The position numbers and the translations under genes are program-made. The notes beneath the pieces were generated by a model, which saw only the letters and a program-made list of their open reading frames with translations, did not search any database and was not told where the DNA came from. From Massilia sp. HP4 (GTDB taxonomy: Bacteria > Pseudomonadota > Gammaproteobacteria > Burkholderiales > Burkholderiaceae_D), in contig NZ_STGG01000021.1 of the NCBI RefSeq assembly GCF_005222695.1, positions 1 through 64,000 on the forward strand: 64,000 bases of DNA, in the 5' to 3' direction. Positions 42,217-50,416 of the stretch are shown here, in pieces. Position 1 is the first letter of the stretch, and each line of letters begins with the position of its first letter.

Positions 42217-44385
42217 TTACTTCTTCGGCGTCGCGTCGAAGGCGCGCAGTCCACCGCACAGCAGGTCGCTCGGCACGCCGAGGGCCCAGGCGGCGGCCAC
42301 CGCCGCCAGCACGTTTTCTGGATACTTCACGGTCGACGGCTTCATCGCCGACAGCGCGATCAGCGGCGTCTCTTGCTCGCCCGCGGCCAGCACGATGCGG
42401 CCGTCGCGCGCGAACACCACGCGCTCGCCGGCCTGGCGGTGCGCGGCCACGGTTGCGTTGCTTTCGTCGACCGCGTAATAGATCACGCTGCCGTCGCACA
42501 GCTCGGCGAGGTTCGCCACGGCCTCATCGGCCGCGTTCAGCACCGCCACGCCGTCCGGCAGGATCACGTCGACCTGGCTGCGGATCACGTTGCGCATCGC
42601 GTCCTGGTCACGGATATAAAACTCGGCCACGTCCTCGATGCCGTTCATGTCGCTCACCACGCCCACCGCGCAGCGGTCGTAGGGCAGGCCTTCGGCCAGG
42701 ATCGAGCGCGCGTTCGATTCGAATACCGCGGTTTGCACGTTACGGTTGATCAGGATGCGCTGGGCCGCCTCGACGCCGGTCGAATCGCGGGTCGAGATCG
42801 CGCGCGCGTTCAGGTACAGGCCTTCGCCGTTGGCGACGCCGACTTCCTTGCGCGTGATGTTGACCAGGCAGCCGACCAGGCGCGTGATCAGGCTGCAGCC
42901 CTTCGACCCGGTCACGCCGACCACCGGGATGCGCGCCGTGGCGTCGTCGCCGAACAGGTGGTCGACAATGTCCTTGCCGACGTTGCGCGGGGTGCCGCTG
43001 GCCGGCTTCGTGTGGGCCAGCAGGCCCGGGCTGGCATTGACTTCGATGATGGCGCCGCGCTGCCCGGCCAGGGGGCGCGAGATGTCTTCGCACACCAGGT
43101 CGATGCCGGCGATGTCCAGGCCGACGATGCGCGCGGCCAGGGCGGCGGCGTGGGCGACGTCAGGGTGCACCAGGTCGGTCACGTCGTCGGCGACGTTGCC
43201 GTTCACCTGGATCAGCACTTTCTGGCCATCGGCAGGGATGGAGTCGGGAGTCAGGCCCTGGCGCTGCAGCTGCAGCTGGTTTTCTTCGCTCTCGCGCGGC
43301 TTGACGGGGCTGAGCGGGAATTCCTCGCTCTCGCCGCGGCGCGGATCGGTATTGATCTGGGTCTCGCACAGTTCGGCCACGTCCTGGCGGCCGTCGCCCG
43401 TCACCCAGACCGACGCGCCGCGCGCGGCTGCGACCACCTTGCGGCCGACCACCAGCAGGCGATGCTCGTCACCCAGGATGAAGCGCTCGACCAGCACGGA
43501 TTTGCTCTCACCCTCGAGCGAGGCGATCGTGTAGGCGGCTCTCACTTCGGCTTCGGTCGTCAGGTTCAGCGACACGCCGCGGCCGTGGTTGGCGTCGAGG
43601 GGCTTGACCACCACCGGCAGGCCGATGTCCTGCGCTTCTTCCCAGGCGGCGTCAGGGCTGCGCGCGATCGCGCCTTCCGGCACCGGCACGCCGCAGGACG
43701 AGAGCAGCGACTTGGTCATGTCCTTGTCGCTGGCGATGCCTTCGGCGATCGCGCTGGTGCGGTCGGTTTCCGCGGTCCAGATGCGGCGCTGGGCAGCGCC
43801 GTAGCCGAGCTGCACCAGGTTGCCGTCGGTCAGGCGGATCGACGGGATGCGGCGGTCGGTGGCGGCGTCCACGATGTGGGCGGTGGAGGGCCCCAGGCAA
43901 TGGCGGTCGACCATATCGGTCAGGCGCGCGACTTCACCCGGGAGGTCGAACGGCGCGTCGTTGATCGCGGCCATCATCAGGCGGTGGGCGACGTCGAGGG
44001 CGGCGCGCCCGACGGTCTCGTCGCGGGTACGGAAAGCCATCTTGTAGATGGCGTGCTCGCCGGTCGAGCGGGTCTTGCCGAAGCCGGTCTTCATGCCGGC
44101 CAGGTTCTGCACCTCGAGCACGATGTGTTCAAGGATGTGGCCGGCCCAGGTCCCTTCGACCAGGCGCTCGTTGAAGCCGCCGCGATGGCCGACGCCGCAA
44201 TGGTGTTCGATCAGCCCGGGGAGCCAGGCGGTCAGGCGTTCCGTGAAGCCGGGAAGAAGGTTCGAAGGATAGTCTTCCAGCTCGCCGATATCGAGCCAGG
44301 CCTCGAGGACCGGACGGTAGGTCCAGATATTCGGTCCGCGCAGGTAAGTCACGCGCAGGAATTTGATGTCGTTCTTCTTGGTCAT
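42217..44385 (-). CDS. CphA'-type cyanophycin synthetase paralogue with degenerate Mur-ligase site
   Basis: 722 residues. Like cphA it has the N-terminal domain (FLRVTYLRGPNIWTYRPVLE) and ATP-grasp domain (GLPVVVKPLDANHGRGVSLN, IIEVNASPGLLAHTKPA). The Mur-ligase nucleotide loop reads GSKGCSL where GTNGKTT is expected, so the P-loop Lys is missing, and the chain stops about 140 residues short of CphA. It should therefore keep at most the ATP-grasp reaction. Beta-proteobacterial cphA' genes and cyanobacterial CphA2 show comparable loss; CphA2 condenses beta-Asp-Arg dipeptides. First gene of the leftward cyanophycin transcript; ATG 44383-44385. Confidence 0.9.
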   Translation of the reverse strand: MTKKNDIKFLRVTYLRGPNIWTYRPVLEAWLDIGELEDYPSNLLPGFTERLTAWLPGLIEHHCGVGHRGGFNERLVEGTWAGHILEHIVLEVQNLAGMKTGFGKTRSTGEHAIYKMAFRTRDETVGRAALDVAHRLMMAAINDAPFDLPGEVARLTDMVDRHCLGPSTAHIVDAATDRRIPSIRLTDGNLVQLGYGAAQRRIWTAETDRTSAIAEGIASDKDMTKSLLSSCGVPVPEGAIARSPDAAWEEAQDIGLPVVVKPLDANHGRGVSLNLTTEAEVRAAYTIASLEGESKSVLVERFILGDEHRLLVVGRKVVAAARGASVWVTGDGRQDVAELCETQINTDPRRGESEEFPLSPVKPRESEENQLQLQRQGLTPDSIPADGQKVLIQVNGNVADDVTDLVHPDVAHAAALAARIVGLDIAGIDLVCEDISRPLAGQRGAIIEVNASPGLLAHTKPASGTPRNVGKDIVDHLFGDDATARIPVVGVTGSKGCSLITRLVGCLVNITRKEVGVANGEGLYLNARAISTRDSTGVEAAQRILINRNVQTAVFESNARSILAEGLPYDRCAVGVVSDMNGIEDVAEFYIRDQDAMRNVIRSQVDVILPDGVAVLNAADEAVANLAELCDGSVIYYAVDESNATVAAHRQAGERVVFARDGRIVLAAGEQETPLIALSAMKPSTVKYPENVLAAVAAAWALGVPSDLLCGGLRAFDATPKK

Positions 44386-44685
44386 GTAATCGCTTTTGCC
44401 GCCTGGCGCCTCTCTTCGCGCTGGCAACTTGTCCTTGTATGCCTGACTACCTAAAACGGCGCTGGAAAAATCGGCTGCATATCACGCGTCGGTGTACACT
44501 TGCCGGCTTACTGCGCCGCAACATTCCTACTAAACACGGTTTCCGTGTCATCCAAACGATACCCAGAAACGTTCTAGCGCTCTGTGGAGCGTTTCACGCA
44601 ACGGCGTAATGACGGTCCTTGTGCATCGCCGAATCGGCGCCATGTCCACCCTCTAGAACAAAAAGCCTGTTACCGGGCGCAATAC
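44386..44685. promoter_or_regulatory. Divergent control region of the cyanophycin locus
   Basis: 300 bp between cphA' (leftward) and the ABC transporter gene (rightward); no coding gene seen. It contains the perfect hairpin/dyad ACACGG-ttt-CCGTGT (44534-44548) and a looser one, GAAACG (44566-44571)/CGTTTC (44590-44595). Either could be an operator shared by both transcripts. Confidence 0.45.
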
Positions 44686-46965
44686 ATGACAACTCAACAA
44701 CTTGCTATTCCATCGTCGCTGGCGCTAGCCGCCAGTTCTTTGCCTGAACGGTGGCAAAGTGACGTCGCGAAACAGCTTGCACCAGGGGAAAACGTTTTAA
44801 GCAGCGTGGAGGTTGACCTCGACGCGAAATTACATTTTTCAAAAGGCCTGGTGCTGGTGACGGATCGCCGCCTGCTGGCGCGCGCGCCAGGAGAAGCTAC
44901 CTGGCGTGACTGGCCGCACCGCGCCGGTACCGAATTGCGCCACCACGACCACGCCGGCGTCGGCCATCTCGAACTGATCGACGATGGCGGGCTGCTGGCC
45001 GCCTGGCGCTTCACCCTCGGCCAGAACCTGCACGCGATGCGCGTCGCCGACCAGTTCCGCGACCAGGTGCACAGCGTGGCCACCGGCATTGCCGTCCAGC
45101 CGCCCGACCAGCATACTTGTCCAAGTTGCAAGGCGCCGCTCGAACCGGACCAGGACGACTGCCCGATCTGCGAGAAAGTGCTGCATACGCCGCCGTCGAC
45201 CTGGACCCTGTTCCGCCTGTGGCGCTTTGCCCAGCCCTATAAAGGCCAGCTGCTGCTGGGCTTCCTGCTGATGCTGGGCTCGACCGGCGCGCACATGATC
45301 CCGCCTTACCTGACGATGCCGCTGTTGGACAATGTCCTGATCCCGTACCAGAACGGGCAGCAGATCGACACCAACCTGGTCTATATGTATATGGGCGGGC
45401 TGTTCGCGGCCGCGCTGCTGGCCTGGCTGCTGGGCTGGGCCAAGACGTATGTGCTGGCGCTGGCTTCCGAGCGCATCGGCGCCGACCTGCGCTCGACCAC
45501 CTATGAGCACCTGATGCGGCTGTCGCTGGAATTTTTCGGCGGCAAGCGCACGGGCGACCTGATGGCGAGGATCGGCAGCGGTTCGGACCGGATCTGCGTG
45601 TTCCTGTCGCTGCACCTGCTCGACTTCCTGTCGGACGTCCTCATGATCGTGATGACGGGCATCATCCTGTTCACGATCAACCCCTGGCTGGCCGTGGTGA
45701 CCCTGCTGCCGCTGCCTTTCATTGCCTGGATGATCCACATCGTGCGCGACAAGCTGGGCACCGGCTTCGAAAAGATCGACCGCGTGTGGGGCGAGGTGAC
45801 CAATGTCTTGGCCGACACCATTCCCGGCATCCGGGTGGTGAAGGCGTTTGCCCAGGAAAAGCGTGAAGCGGCGCGCTTCCGCGAGGCCAACAAGCACAAC
45901 CTGGCCGTCAACGACAAACTGAACCGGGTGTGGTCGCTGTTTTCGCCGACCGTGTCCTTCCTGACCGAGCTCGGCCTGCTGGTGATCTGGTGCTTCGGCA
46001 TCTGGCAAGTGTCGCGCGGCGACATTACCGTCGGCACCTTGTCGGCCTTTATCGCCTACAGCGGCCGTTTCTATGTGCGCCTGGATTCGATGAGCCGGAT
46101 CGTGTCGGTGACGCAAAAATCGGCCTCGGCCGCCAAGCGCATCTTCGACATCCTCGACCATGTATCGAGCGTGCCGGACCCGGCCAACCCCGTGAAAGTC
46201 GACAAGATCGAGGGCAATATCGAGCTGCGCGAGGTCGGTTTCCGTTACGGCAACCGCGCCGTGAATCGCGGCATCTCGCTCAAGATCAAGGCCGGCGAGA
46301 TGGTGGGCCTGGTCGGCCACAGCGGCTCGGGCAAGAGCACGCTGGTCAACCTGATCTGCCGCTTCTACGACGTGGCCGAAGGCGCTATCCTGCTCGACGG
46401 CCAGGACATCCGCTCGTTCGCGGTGGCCGACTACCGCCGCAATATCGGCCTGGTGCTGCAGGAACCCTTCCTGTTCTTCGGCACGATCGCCGAGAACATC
46501 GCCTACGGCAAGCCGCATGCGACGCGCGAGGAAATCATCGCCGCCGCCAGGGCCGCCCATGCCCATGAATTCATCCTGCGCCTGCCGCAGGGCTACGATT
46601 CGATGGTCGGCGAGCGCGGGCAGGGCCTGTCGGGCGGCGAGCGCCAGCGCATCTCGATCGCGCGCGCCCTGCTGATCGATCCGCCGATCCTGATCCTGGA
46701 CGAGGCGACGTCGTCGGTCGACTCGGAAACCGAAAAAGAGATCCAGAAGGCGCTCGACAACCTGGTGCAGGGCCGCACCACGATCGCCATCGCGCACCGC
46801 CTGTCCACCCTGCACCGGGCCGACCGCCTGGTGGTGCTGGACCGCGGCGTGGTGGTCGAAGAAGGCAACCACGACGAGCTGATGGCGCGCGAAGGCGCCT
46901 ATCACCGGCTCTACGAAGCGCAGGCGCGCAACGTGGACCAGGACCTGGACGACAAGGACGCATGA
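44686..46965 (+). CDS. Cyanophycin-associated ABC exporter with zinc-ribbon domain
   Basis: 759 residues. N-terminal ~140 residues form a beta-rich soluble domain, then a four-cysteine zinc ribbon (C145-x2-C148 and C159-x2-C162: CPSCKAPLEPDQDDCPIC). Six membrane helices of a type-IV exporter follow (about 190-490), then the ATPase: Walker A GHSGSGKST (about residue 545), LSGGERQRISIARAL, ILILDEATSSVDSE. The family is repeatedly found beside cphA and named for that; its cargo is unknown. ATG 44686 is the best start but its ribosome-binding site is weak. Coupled to the DUF1854 gene (ATGA). Confidence 0.87.
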   Translation: MTTQQLAIPSSLALAASSLPERWQSDVAKQLAPGENVLSSVEVDLDAKLHFSKGLVLVTDRRLLARAPGEATWRDWPHRAGTELRHHDHAGVGHLELIDDGGLLAAWRFTLGQNLHAMRVADQFRDQVHSVATGIAVQPPDQHTCPSCKAPLEPDQDDCPICEKVLHTPPSTWTLFRLWRFAQPYKGQLLLGFLLMLGSTGAHMIPPYLTMPLLDNVLIPYQNGQQIDTNLVYMYMGGLFAAALLAWLLGWAKTYVLALASERIGADLRSTTYEHLMRLSLEFFGGKRTGDLMARIGSGSDRICVFLSLHLLDFLSDVLMIVMTGIILFTINPWLAVVTLLPLPFIAWMIHIVRDKLGTGFEKIDRVWGEVTNVLADTIPGIRVVKAFAQEKREAARFREANKHNLAVNDKLNRVWSLFSPTVSFLTELGLLVIWCFGIWQVSRGDITVGTLSAFIAYSGRFYVRLDSMSRIVSVTQKSASAAKRIFDILDHVSSVPDPANPVKVDKIEGNIELREVGFRYGNRAVNRGISLKIKAGEMVGLVGHSGSGKSTLVNLICRFYDVAEGAILLDGQDIRSFAVADYRRNIGLVLQEPFLFFGTIAENIAYGKPHATREEIIAAARAAHAHEFILRLPQGYDSMVGERGQGLSGGERQRISIARALLIDPPILILDEATSSVDSETEKEIQKALDNLVQGRTTIAIAHRLSTLHRADRLVVLDRGVVVEEGNHDELMAREGAYHRLYEAQARNVDQDLDDKDA

Positions 46966-47444
46966 TGACTACCGTTTCGACTATCCCATTCCAGCTGCGC
47001 CGCGACAATTTCGGCAAGCTGGTCATCACCCTCGAAAATGGCGAGGAGTGGGTCGGCGTGACGCCGGTGCGCGCCTTCCCGATCCAGGCCCCGACCAAGG
47101 GCATCTCGCTGGTGCGCGACGGCGGCAAGGAAGTCGCCTGGATCGACGACCTGGCCGACATGCCGGCCGACATCCGCACCCTGATCCACGAGGAAATCGA
47201 GGGCCGCGAGTTCATTCCCGAAATCCTGGCCATCAAGGATGTCTCGAGCTTTGCCACGCCCTGCACCTGGTTTGTGAAGACCGACCGCGGCGATACCGAG
47301 TTCGTGCTGAAGGTGGACGAGGACATCCGCCGCATCGGCGAAGCCTCGCTGCTGGTTGCCGACAACCACGGCATCAACTTCCTGGTGCGCGATATGTTCA
47401 GGATCGACAAGCACAGCCGCAAGATCCTGGACCGCTTCCTTTGA
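46962..47444 (+). CDS. DUF1854 protein, cyanophycin-associated
   Basis: 160 residues, soluble. PFQLRRDNFGKLVITLENGE, EEWVGVTPVRAFPI, WIDDLADMPADIRTLIHEEI and GINFLVRDMFRIDKHSRKIL are the DUF1854 conserved blocks. DUF1854 is found almost only with the neighbouring transporter and CphA-type genes. Biochemical role unknown. The start overlaps the transporter stop, so the two proteins are probably made in fixed ratio and may interact. Confidence 0.88.
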   Translation: MMTTVSTIPFQLRRDNFGKLVITLENGEEWVGVTPVRAFPIQAPTKGISLVRDGGKEVAWIDDLADMPADIRTLIHEEIEGREFIPEILAIKDVSSFATPCTWFVKTDRGDTEFVLKVDEDIRRIGEASLLVADNHGINFLVRDMFRIDKHSRKILDRFL

Positions 47445-47577
47445 ACCTCTATTGAACCGGCGCCGGACGCGCTTTCTTCATCGGATCAGTCCAGCGTTCG
47501 GCCTCTCACATACCGGCGACAGCGATCCCGGTACAGTCTTCTCATCGGCCGCATGGCCATGCACCCAGGAGAAGACA

Positions 47578-48114
47578 ATGGATTCCATCAACCGCAACCA
47601 AGCCGAACAAAACCGCCGCGACCTGGCCGGCGTTGACGCCATCGAGCGCATCAAGGACATGATCGACGATGCCGACTCGTGCTTCTTTTGCACCGGCAAC
47701 GGCCAGGGCCCGAGCCGCGGCGTGCGCCCGATGAGCGTGCGCGAGACCGACGATGCCGGCGCCATCTGGTTCCTGAGCAGCATCGACAGCCACAAGAACC
47801 AGGAGTTGCAGGCCAATCCTTCCGTTAAATTGTTCTTCCAGTCGGGCAAGCATTCCGGCTTCCTGGAACTGGATGGCCACGCCGAGACCTCGCAAGATAA
47901 AGCACGCATCAAGCAGTTGTGGAATTCGATGGTCAAGACCTGGTTCACCGGGGGCGAGGACGATCCGCGCATCACCGTCATCAAGGTTACGCCCAGGACC
48001 GGTTATTACTGGGACAACAAGCACGGCGACGCGGTGGCTGGCGTCAAGGTGGCGGTCGGGGCGATGATCGGCAAGACGCTGGACGATTCGATCGAGGGTA
48101 CACTGAGCTTCTGA
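47578..48114 (+). CDS. General-stress-protein-26-like, pyridoxamine 5'-phosphate oxidase fold
   Basis: 178 residues of the split-barrel FMN-binding family. AIERIKDMIDDADSCFFCTG, RPMSVRETDDAGAIWFLSSI and VKLFFQSGKHSGFLELDGHA are typical of the Xanthomonas/Bacillus GSP26 group, which bind FMN or FAD and rise under general stress. Not a true PdxH. AGGAGAAGACAATG gives a strong start at 47578. Confidence 0.87.
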   Translation: MDSINRNQAEQNRRDLAGVDAIERIKDMIDDADSCFFCTGNGQGPSRGVRPMSVRETDDAGAIWFLSSIDSHKNQELQANPSVKLFFQSGKHSGFLELDGHAETSQDKARIKQLWNSMVKTWFTGGEDDPRITVIKVTPRTGYYWDNKHGDAVAGVKVAVGAMIGKTLDDSIEGTLSF

Positions 48115-48132
48115 TATGGAAGAGGAGGGCGG

Positions 48133-49416
48133 GTGCATTTCATCCTGGCGACGATCGGCTCGGCCGGCGACCTGTTCCCCTTCCTCTGGATCGGCCGCGC
48201 GCTGCGCGAGCGCGGCCACCGCGTCGATTTCCTCGGGCCCGAACAGCATGCCATGTATGTCGAGTCGGCCGGGCTCACCTTCCACGGCCTGCCGGCCGAC
48301 GTGGCCGTGCTCGACCATCCCCACCTGTGGCATGCAACCCGCGGCCTGGCCGTGGTGTGGGAAGCGACGCGCCCGGCGATGGCGCAACTGCCCATGGTGG
48401 TCGAGGCGCTGACGCAGGCGCAGTCAAATGAGCAGCCGAATGAGCGGCGGGTGCTGCTGGCCCATCCGCTGGCCCTGCCCGAAGCCGACCTGTGCCGCCA
48501 TGCCAGCCCGGGCCTGAAGATCGCGGCCGCGTGGCTGGCGCCATCGAACCTGCCGACCGTGCACGACCCGTTGCTGCTCGGCCCCTGGCCGGTGCCGGCC
48601 TGGGTGCCACATGGCGCGCGCCGCTGGTTGTGGCGTGCGCTGGCGGCGCGCTTCGTCGACCCGGTGGCGCTGCCTGGCCTGAACACGGCGCGCGTCGAAC
48701 GCGGCCTGCCCCAGGTCGACAGCATGGTCGACTATATTCCGTCCATCCCCGACTTGTCGCTGGCGCTGTTTCCCGACTGGTTCGCGCCTGCGCCGCCAGA
48801 TTGGCCGCGGCCGCTATACCAGGCCGGTTTCCCGCTCTACGATCCCGATCCGGATGCGGCGCCGAGCGCCGAATTGCGCGCCTTCCTCGACGCGGGTGAG
48901 CCGCCGGTCGTGTTCACGCCGGGCACTGGCAACCGCCAGGCGCGCAGCTACTTCGCGGCCGCGGCCCATGCTGTCGCCGCACTGGGCCACCGAGCAATTT
49001 TCCTGACACCATATCGTGAGCAATTGCCCTCCAGGCTGTCGCCGGACGTCTGCTGGCAGCAATATATACCCCTGAAAGCGCTGCTTCCGCATGTCGCTGC
49101 CCTGGTCCATCACGGCGGCATTGGTACGACTGCCGAAGCATTGCGCGCTGCCATTCCACAGTTGATCGTGCCACTGGCACATGATCAATTCGATAATGCT
49201 GCGCGGGTGACGGCGCTTGGCGCTGGCCTTTCCCTGCGCGCTGACCGGGTATCGCCACGCAGCATGCGGGTTGCATTGGCGAAGATCATCGATGCGTCGA
49301 GTTTCATTCAGCGCGGCGCAAGGATTGCGGAGCGGTTTCAGGCACCATCGCTTGAGGACCAGCTCTGTGCACGACTTGAAGCGCTCGGCAGTGGGGAGCG
49401 GCCGGTGTCAAAATGA
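48133..49416 (+). CDS. GT1-family glycosyltransferase (UGT/MGT-like)
   Basis: 427 residues, GT-B fold. The N-terminal acceptor domain begins MHFILATIGSAGDLFPFLWI; the C-terminal donor domain contains VVFTPGTGNRQARSYF and the nucleotide-sugar motif HHGGIGTTAEALRAAIPQLI plus PLAHDQFDNA. Resembles sterol or rhamnosyl transferases acting on lipophilic acceptors. GTG start at 48133 with GGAGGG upstream. Its stop lies within the palindrome controlling the next operon. Confidence 0.88.
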   Translation: MHFILATIGSAGDLFPFLWIGRALRERGHRVDFLGPEQHAMYVESAGLTFHGLPADVAVLDHPHLWHATRGLAVVWEATRPAMAQLPMVVEALTQAQSNEQPNERRVLLAHPLALPEADLCRHASPGLKIAAAWLAPSNLPTVHDPLLLGPWPVPAWVPHGARRWLWRALAARFVDPVALPGLNTARVERGLPQVDSMVDYIPSIPDLSLALFPDWFAPAPPDWPRPLYQAGFPLYDPDPDAAPSAELRAFLDAGEPPVVFTPGTGNRQARSYFAAAAHAVAALGHRAIFLTPYREQLPSRLSPDVCWQQYIPLKALLPHVAALVHHGGIGTTAEALRAAIPQLIVPLAHDQFDNAARVTALGAGLSLRADRVSPRSMRVALAKIIDASSFIQRGARIAERFQAPSLEDQLCARLEALGSGERPVSK

Positions 49417-49438
49417 CGCCTGGCGTCAATTTGACACC
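49404..49438. promoter_or_regulatory. 35-bp near-perfect palindrome, TacA-type operator
   Basis: Arms of 17 bp around T49421 match at 16 of 17 positions (left arm GGTGTCAAAATGACGCC, right arm GGCGTCAATTTGACACC). It overlaps the last bases of the glycosyltransferase gene and contains the -35 box of the toxin-antitoxin promoter, as expected for autorepression by the antitoxin or its complex. Confidence 0.75.
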
Positions 49439-49460
49439 AATAGCCCGCAAGTGCTACATT
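49431..49460 (+). promoter_or_regulatory. Promoter of the toxin-antitoxin operon
   Basis: TTGACA (49431-49436), 18-bp spacer, TACATT (49455-49460). Antitoxin start is 47 bases downstream. Confidence 0.72.
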
Positions 49461-49506
49461 GGATGCAGCAAAATTTTTGCTGTATCCCTGTATAGGCAAG
49501 CACATC

Positions 49507-49815
49507 ATGAGCGCGACAGCAGAACGGGAGCGGATTACCGCAAGGGTCTCGAGCACAGTAGCGGAAACATTAAACTCGGCGGCAGAATTGATGGGGACTA
49601 CCTTGAACAGTTTCGTCGTACAGGCCGCGCTTGAAAAAGCACAGAAGATCGTGGACCGCGAGAGCCTGGTCCAGGTGTCGCGCAATGACGCAGCCATGCT
49701 GCTGGATCTGCTCGATGCGCCACCCAAGCCGAATGCCGCCCGGCAGAAGGCCTACGAACGCTTCATGAAAGAGAAATATGGCGTCGAGACTGGAAGCGCT
49801 GGATCGGGTGCATGA
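49507..49815 (+). CDS. DUF1778 ribbon-helix-helix antitoxin (TacA/AtaR type)
   Basis: 102 residues. RHH domain at about 5-50 (RERITARVSSTVAETLNSAA, then MGTTLNSFVVQAALEKAQKI). A C-terminal tail (about 60-102, LLDLLDAPPKPNAARQKAYE) should wrap and neutralise the toxin. The RHH should bind the upstream palindrome. It overlaps the toxin gene by 38 bases. ATG 49507 is chosen because the RHH strand follows at once; its ribosome-binding site is weak. Confidence 0.88.
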   Translation: MSATAERERITARVSSTVAETLNSAAELMGTTLNSFVVQAALEKAQKIVDRESLVQVSRNDAAMLLDLLDAPPKPNAARQKAYERFMKEKYGVETGSAGSGA

Positions 49816-50293
49816 TGTCGACGGCTTCGATTGCGGTGTCCCTGTTCTCGATCATTGGCTGAGAAATACTGCGTTTCAACACCAGAAAAAAGGCACGTCC
49901 AAGACCTGGGTGCTGGTCGACGACGGCGAGCCTGGCAGGATCGTTGGTTTCTTCGCGATGGCGCCACGCGGCATCGTTCTCACCGACAGCTTGCCTGACG
50001 ACATGCGCAAACGCATGCCGAAGGTGGTATCGGGCTATACCCTGGCACGACTGGCAGTCGCCCTGGACCGTCAGGGCGAGGGTCGTGGCGCCTACTTGCT
50101 CAATGAGGCAATGGAAAAGGCATGGCGCGTGGCACAGCAGGTCGGCGGTTTCGGCCTGTTTGTGGATGCCAAGGAGGGGGCGGCGTCGTTCTATCGGCAC
50201 TATGGCTTCGACGCCTTCCCGGACGACCCCGACACCTTGGTGCTGCGTATTGCCGACATCGGGCCCTATCCCATGCGCGATCCGCACGATTGA
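49778..50293 (+). CDS. GNAT acetyltransferase toxin (TacT/AtaT type)
   Basis: 171 residues. GNAT fold with acetyl-CoA loop RQGEGRGAYLL (R/QxxGxG/A) and catalytic-region Tyr in FYRHYGFDAFP. FDCGVPVLDHWLRNTAFQHQ near the N-terminus is shared by tRNA-acetylating toxins. TacT, AtaT and ItaT block translation by acetylating the amino group of charged tRNAs. Which tRNA is hit here is unknown. Paired with the overlapping antitoxin gene. Confidence 0.9.
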   Translation: MASRLEALDRVHDVDGFDCGVPVLDHWLRNTAFQHQKKGTSKTWVLVDDGEPGRIVGFFAMAPRGIVLTDSLPDDMRKRMPKVVSGYTLARLAVALDRQGEGRGAYLLNEAMEKAWRVAQQVGGFGLFVDAKEGAASFYRHYGFDAFPDDPDTLVLRIADIGPYPMRDPHD

Positions 50294-50416
50294 CGAGGCT
50301 GCTCAGCGACAGCCGGCGTCTCCCTGGCGTTCCAGGATCGCGACTGTTGAAAGGCGCACCGACAGCTTTCGCCCCCTGGGGTTGAATACGCTATCGCCAA
50401 TGTTGTCGGAGGGCAG

